NCBI GenBank assembly: GCA_008704415.1
Contig: VXIS01000004.1
Location: forward strand, 1 to 64,000
Origin: Sphaerosporella brunnea
Taxonomy: Eukaryota > Ascomycota > Pezizomycetes > Pezizales > Pyronemataceae
Direction of reading: 5' to 3'
DNA: 64,000 nucleotides
Each line of letters begins with the position of its first letter. The stretch's first letter is position 1. The notes beneath the pieces were generated by a model. That model saw nothing but the letters and a program-made list of their open reading frames with translations, searched no databases and was not told the DNA's origin. Made by a program: the position numbers and the translations under genes. This document shows, piece by piece, positions 59,407 to 64,000 of this stretch.

Positions 59407-61574
59407 ATGGCTGGCTCTGCTGGCTCTCCATGATGTGTGTGTGTATTTATATGCTACTTAGTTATGCGGTATTGTAATGTTCGTTAAGTATGATAGATAT
59501 GATACGATGATGACAGCCGCTGTTGGTGCCTAAAGGGTGGATGAAAGAACCCCCGCGCGCTAGCTTTTTGCGTCCATATTCCATACAAATAGAATCGAGC
59601 ACGCATGAGTCATCTTGTATGGGACTTCGGGGAAGCAAAAATGGCTTTTAGACATGAAATAGCACTCGGTCAATCGGCTTCTAAGTGTTTGCGGCAACGT
59701 CCTGGCAACAGTATCAGCTTACGTATCATCCCCATGATTTCCCTATGCCCGAGATGCCCCCAACGTTGACAAGACAGTAAATGTTTAATTAAACTCAAGC
59801 AAGAGATGTAGAAAAGCGGCACTCTACAAGTGCAACTTCTGTGATCCCCCATCTGGCCACAGATTGGCCACCTGTATGTAGGATGCGCGGTGTACATGTG
59901 GGCCTAGGCTTTCCAACACTTCAGTGCGTTTGTACGTTAATTGTGCACATCCTTTTCCTTTCCTTTCCTTTCTTTGGTAGACGCCCCGAGGAGTGAACCC
60001 GCCGCCCTCGGAGGTCCCAATCCTTTTTATACCACTGCACCACCGAGGCTTTTTTGCAACGGAACCATGAACTGCTTGGAGACAAATCACCCCGCAACTT
60101 GAAGCTACGAAAATACTCAATGAGCCACTTGTAGGCATGCTGCGGCAGGTCCCACAAGGCAAATCCAAAAGGAACCAAAGGTTATGGTGTATCAACTTCG
60201 CTCCATGCATCGTACGTACAGGCGCATCTTGAACATCGGGGGGCATGGGAGTAATTTCGTTCCAAAGCGGGGGCACCTTAATCATTAACCGCAATGAAAA
60301 AAAAAAAAAAAAGCCCCGCCCTCCTTTCACTTTTCTTATCATTTTTTTACATAGATGACCACGGTATATGTCTCCAGCGTCGTCTCCTCTATCTACACCC
60401 ATTCTCCTGCAGTTCAAGTTGCTGCTGTTCTAGCGGGCAAGACGAGCGTGTTTGGCTTAGCAAGGTAGAAAAATTTGCGGTTGTTCGAGTCTGTGGGCGA
60501 GGGTCACGGCTAAAGAACAAGAAAAAAGCTGCAGAACCTCACTTTTCGCGAACCCCATTTTTTTCTACCAGCCACATACTAATTTTTCAAAAAAGTGGCA
60601 GAACCTCCCTAATGTCCCATGGGGCGGGGAGGTAGCCACAGGTAGCTTTGGGAGGACCCGCAATCCTTTCTCTTTGTCAGGGAAGGAGCTATCCATGACC
60701 AGACGTAATCGTCATCTGTATTACTAGGCTCTACTTCTTCGTCCGTTGCCCCTTTGTCTATTCCTCTTCGTTGTCCTTAGTGCTGGACACCTTCAAGTTC
60801 CCTTGACCCTTCCCATTCATTCCCTTCAGCATCTCCGATACGGGAGACCCTGAGTCCGAATCCGAAAGTACGTACAAAGATGAGAGACGAATGTAGCAAC
60901 CCACGTAACGACGCCTATCAGGCTATGGGCAATGTCGCCCCACTAAACGTATCGGATCCCTTTTGGGCATTGGACAGTAACCTCCATAGTTACCGTGGCC
61001 GGTATGTCCTTCGGTGCGGTAGAAAAACTTGAATGTGGCTTTTGGGGCCTGTTCCTGGTTGCAGCCCCACAAAATCCCAGCAGGCTCTCAGGACAGGGCG
61101 TAACGGTACCGGACGCGTGGTTTCGGGGTTTTTTGGAGGCCGCCGAGTCCCCCCTTCCACAAATATTCCAGCCCTCAGTTGTTTCCAGGCCTTTGACCAA
61201 TTGACCCCACCGTAATCAGAGGCTATGAAATTCTGGCACAACCACTGCGTCAACATGGAACTAGAAATCTGAGTCCGAGGCTTTCGTTTTCCATGGTTGT
61301 GGTTTCGGTTGGGAGTGAAGAAACGTCTGCCCAACTATGGACCACGAGACTCACTGCAGATCACTCGTTCGACAGTTCGAGGGCAAGGGTCGAGAGTAGA
61401 GCCGAGTGAGAAGCCAGACCGATTGTATCGCCGTGCGGGAGCGGGGTCGCTTAGACGGCCGCTGCGTTTACCGGAGCTATCCGAGGCTACGGCAGGGTTT
61501 CCCCAGGAACCACAAAACAAAGCTGGCTGGCAACATCACCAAGTCCGGAACCATCAGCCATCACAGCTCCAGCG
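59407..61574. other. intergenic region with a tRNA-like relic
   Basis: No protein gene is supported. A tRNA-like sequence is listed separately. A 15-A run lies at 60298-60312. Confidence 0.5.
59981..60049 (-). pseudogene. tRNA-like relic (A and B boxes, no full cloverleaf)
   Basis: On the minus strand the sequence begins GCCTCGGTGGTGCAGTGGTA, which contains a good internal A box. It later has GGGTTCACTCC as a B box and closes with TCGGGGC, which can pair with the 5' end. The D and T stems do not pair properly, and the anticodon arm is weak (loop ATTGGGA would read UGG). It is probably a decayed tRNA gene or the tRNA-derived head of a SINE. Confidence 0.5.
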
Positions 61575-62977
61575 ATGGCAAGCAAACTTCTCATACCCAG
61601 TGTCGTAGCCATAGGCGGTGTGTCCCATCCTCCTCTCCCCCGTCCGAGTTGAAAGCCAATTGACATTTTCAGCCCTGCTGGCCGTAATAACGCCTTTCCT
61701 GCGCGAGTCGAACGCAATCTTCAACGTCTTGCACGACTTCAGCAAATATACGCCGCACCTGACACAGCTAAATGCCACATGTTCGCACCAGCACCCAACG
61801 CTCCTGACCGGCTGCGAGGACATGCAGCTAGTCGGTGACAGCATCTACACAGCGTGTCTAACCGACTTCCGCAACCGCAACAAATACTGGCCCCACTACT
61901 CGCGTCAGCCACGGCCATGGAGCGGCGACAAGCTCTTCCGGTGGGACCTCCCTACCGACACGGTCGTCGAGCTCTCGCTGCAAAACTACCCCTACCCAGC
62001 CACCGCCGAGCACCGTTCGTTCCACGGCATCGACGTGAACGTCCTGCCGAATGGCGATGTGTCGATCTATGCGGTTAACCATCTCCGCAACGAGAGTGTG
62101 ATCGACAAGTTCGTGCACACGCCCGGAACCGCGTTCGCAACGCATGTATTAAGGATTCCAACGGATGCCGAAGGCGCGGCGAGACTGCCGAACGCCATCT
62201 TTGCCCTCCCGGAGAAGGATGGTGAGGCGGCTATGTTTGTGACCAACGACCACTACTACGACGACGGGTGGATGCGGATGGTCGAAGAGGCTGGCCGGCG
62301 TCCATGGGCGTGGGTTAGCTACTACTCAACCAGCACCGGCTGGAAGAAGGTGCTCTCAAACATGCGCGGGGCCAACGGCATCACGGGGGAAAAAGAGGTG
62401 CAGAACCGGCGGGTGTACGTATCCGAGATCATGGGCGGAGCGATCCGAGTTCTTGAGCCCACCGCAGCGGAGGGAGAGCTGCGAGAGATCCAGCGCGTCA
62501 AGGTCGACATGTTAGGCGACAACATTGGGCGGTTCGGCGATGATCTATATATCACCGGGCCGGCGAAGGGGATGGCGGTGGATCATTTCCAGGCTGAGCC
62601 TGAGGCTGCAAAGGATGGGCCTGGTATGGTCGTGAAGAGGATTAATACTAAGCAGCTGGGAGGTGGATTCTTTGGTGGAGGGTATACGGCTGATCCTATT
62701 GTTGAGACGCTGATTGTGGATGGTGGGTTGGTCGCGAACATGACGACAACTTCGGTTTTTAGACCATATCCTGTGGAGGCACCTGTCGCTGGCGAGGGCG
62801 AGGGGGAAGGTGAGGATGAGATGGAAGAGAAGCCGCTAGGCAAGCCAAAGGGGGATTTATTTATCACTGGGCTACAGCATAGAGGTATGACCACACCTAC
62901 CATACATACCATACCGCACACCCATAAACCGGCTGACACGAGGATTAGGTATCATGAAATGCACCAATTTTGAATAG
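61575..62977 (+). CDS. paraoxonase/arylesterase-like beta-propeller protein
   Basis: Member of the serum paraoxonase/arylesterase (PON) family, calcium-dependent six-bladed propellers that hydrolyse esters or lactones. Exons 61575-61617, 61673-62884 and 62949-62977 join to 427 aa. It begins with a hydrophobic signal-anchor-like segment (LLIPSVVAIGALLAVITPFL), as PON proteins do. Family-like blocks include FHGIDVNVLPNGDVSIYAVNH (here FHGIDV and SIYAVNH), MFVTNDHYYDDGWMR, VYVSEIMGGAIRV and DNIGRFGDDLYITGPAKG. A Gly/Glu-rich insert (about 390-405) precedes the last strand. The terminal exon adds only GIMKCTNFE. Known fungal members are poorly characterised, and the substrate is unknown. Confidence 0.85.
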
Positions 62978-63858
62978 TAGCCATAGCCAATGCAGTTGGT
63001 AGAGCGAAAAATATCACGAGATTTAGAACAAAAAAACTTGTATATTGGAAATTGCAAGTGGACCATCAAGGAAAACAAAATTCTGAGTTACTTATACCAG
63101 TGGTCCCGTGCCTGCTCAGCCTTTTTTTTTGCATATAAAGTAATTACCATACGAACATACTTTATATGCCCATCTTATGTGCTATGCAGATTTTGGGGGC
63201 TTGAACATTGTCAGCTCCTACAAACTCCACCACGATCGCCATGTGGCACACTTGGTTAGGTTGACACTTCTGGGCGACCGAGTGACAACCATGATCACCT
63301 TGAATGTGACCCTCTGGCAGCAATCACTCGCAACCAAACTTCAATCCTCTCCAGCAGGAGGAACTCTTTGTTTCTTCCATTCAACTCAACTCCTCCCCTT
63401 ACAAACAAAAAACGAGAAGCGCAGAACTAAAACAACGATGTTATGGGAATCAGAAAGCTTTAAAAGACAAAAGAATTCCTCTAGCACGCGCAAGTAGACA
63501 AATTCGAAGAGAAGGGAGGAAAGGGGAAAAAAAAAAGGTATAATAAAATCTCAAGAAACAAAAAAAAAAAAAAAAAAAAACACCGTTATCCCACTCTTCT
63601 CCGCCAAAAGTTTCCATCAATCAATCCCGATAATACAAGCAGTAAGCAGTAGGTAGCACAATAGTATAGAGTAGTAGCAGTAGTAACGACAATCATTATC
63701 CCAACCCGTTCACGCATCGATATCGCATCGCATCCGGCAGCATCCCAAAAGAAAAAAAAAGGCCAGAGAAAGGAGAAAAAAAGCAAAGGAGAAAAAAGCA
63801 AAGGAGTATCAAACGCATAATCCACATCTTCAAAAAAGCAATACCAAACATTGTACAA
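62978..63858. other. intergenic region, convergent genes
   Basis: 3' region of the arylesterase-like gene and of the partial gene at the right edge. It contains A-rich tracts at 63521-63582. No gene is supported. Confidence 0.5.
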
Positions 63859-64000
63859 TCATATCACACCTCCTCCAGCCGCCACCGTAGCTGCAGTCGG
63901 TTTTGTCGGAGCATGGAAGCCGTTCTTGACCGGACTGCCCCTGACTGGCGTCCTCTCGCCATCCTCCTCCTCTTCCTCCGCGAGTTTCTGCCGCCATTGC
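63859..64000 (-). CDS. C-terminal end of an unrecognised protein (partial)
   Basis: A minus-strand frame enters from the right edge and ends at TGA (63861-63859), giving the last 46 residues: QWRQKLAEEEEEDGERTPVR, then GSPVKNGFHAPTKPTAATVA and a glycine-rich end. The Glu run and the SP/TP pairs look like a disordered, phosphorylatable tail. Codon use (C/G at third positions) is gene-like. The start lies outside the window and the family cannot be judged. Confidence 0.45.
   Translation of the reverse strand, partial: QWRQKLAEEEEEDGERTPVRGSPVKNGFHAPTKPTAATVAAGGGVI

Overview
The window is nuclear DNA from a filamentous ascomycete (Pezizomycotina-type fungus). The evidence is short spliceosomal introns (mostly 47-90 nt, GT-AG, with CTAAC/CTGAC-like branch sites), typical fungal families (Zn2Cys6 regulator, TOK potassium channel, rhodopsin-domain PTH11-like protein, FSH serine hydrolase, OPT transporter) and fossils of hAT, Tc1/mariner-like and Gypsy transposons. 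I cannot name the species. Gene models were built by hand from reading frames and splice signals; exon coordinates are given in the entries and every complete multi-exon model closes in frame.

Layout. 0-4.2 kb: ammonium transporter (+) with upstream GATA motifs. 4.2-11.3 kb: gene-poor repeat land with a foldback element, a 23-bp minisatellite, a broken unknown gene and a hAT transposase fossil. 11.4-14.3 kb: a nuclear-looking unknown protein and the mitochondrial carnitine/acylcarnitine carrier (both +), followed by a 44-T tract. 14.4-20.4 kb: a kinase-like gene (-) whose single intron carries a TA-flanked MITE, then DDE-transposase and Gypsy-integrase wreckage. 21.2-23.6 kb: six-exon Zn2Cys6 regulator (-). 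23.6-34.5 kb: about 11 kb with only one gene I can support, tRNA-Cys(GCA) at 31.9 kb.

34.6-37.3 kb: FSH hydrolase (+) and a single-pass Ser/Thr-rich membrane protein (-), convergent. 37.9-39.7 kb: degenerate duplicated repeat block. 40.2-42.2 kb: TOK K+ channel (-). 44.1-46.1 kb: secreted bilirubin-oxidase-like multicopper oxidase (+). 47.3-48.6 kb: rhodopsin-domain membrane protein (-). 49.5-52.7 kb: divergent pair eEF1B-alpha (-) and SCO1 (+) sharing a 218-bp promoter. 52.7-56.8 kb: gene-free stretch with a 42-bp-arm palindrome and a second TA-flanked MITE. 56.9-59.4 kb: OPT oligopeptide transporter (+). 61.6-63.0 kb: paraoxonase/arylesterase-like enzyme (+). 63.9 kb to the end: C-terminal tail of a gene on the minus strand.

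The genes are a mix of housekeeping functions (translation, respiratory copper assembly, fatty-acid import to mitochondria) and membrane transport (ammonium, K+, oligopeptide). I see no biosynthetic cluster and no convincing new multi-gene system. The most informative signals are structural: two TA-flanked MITEs, one of them tolerated inside an intron; two foldback palindromes; a dispersed SINE-like sequence; and layered transposon decay between otherwise intact genes.
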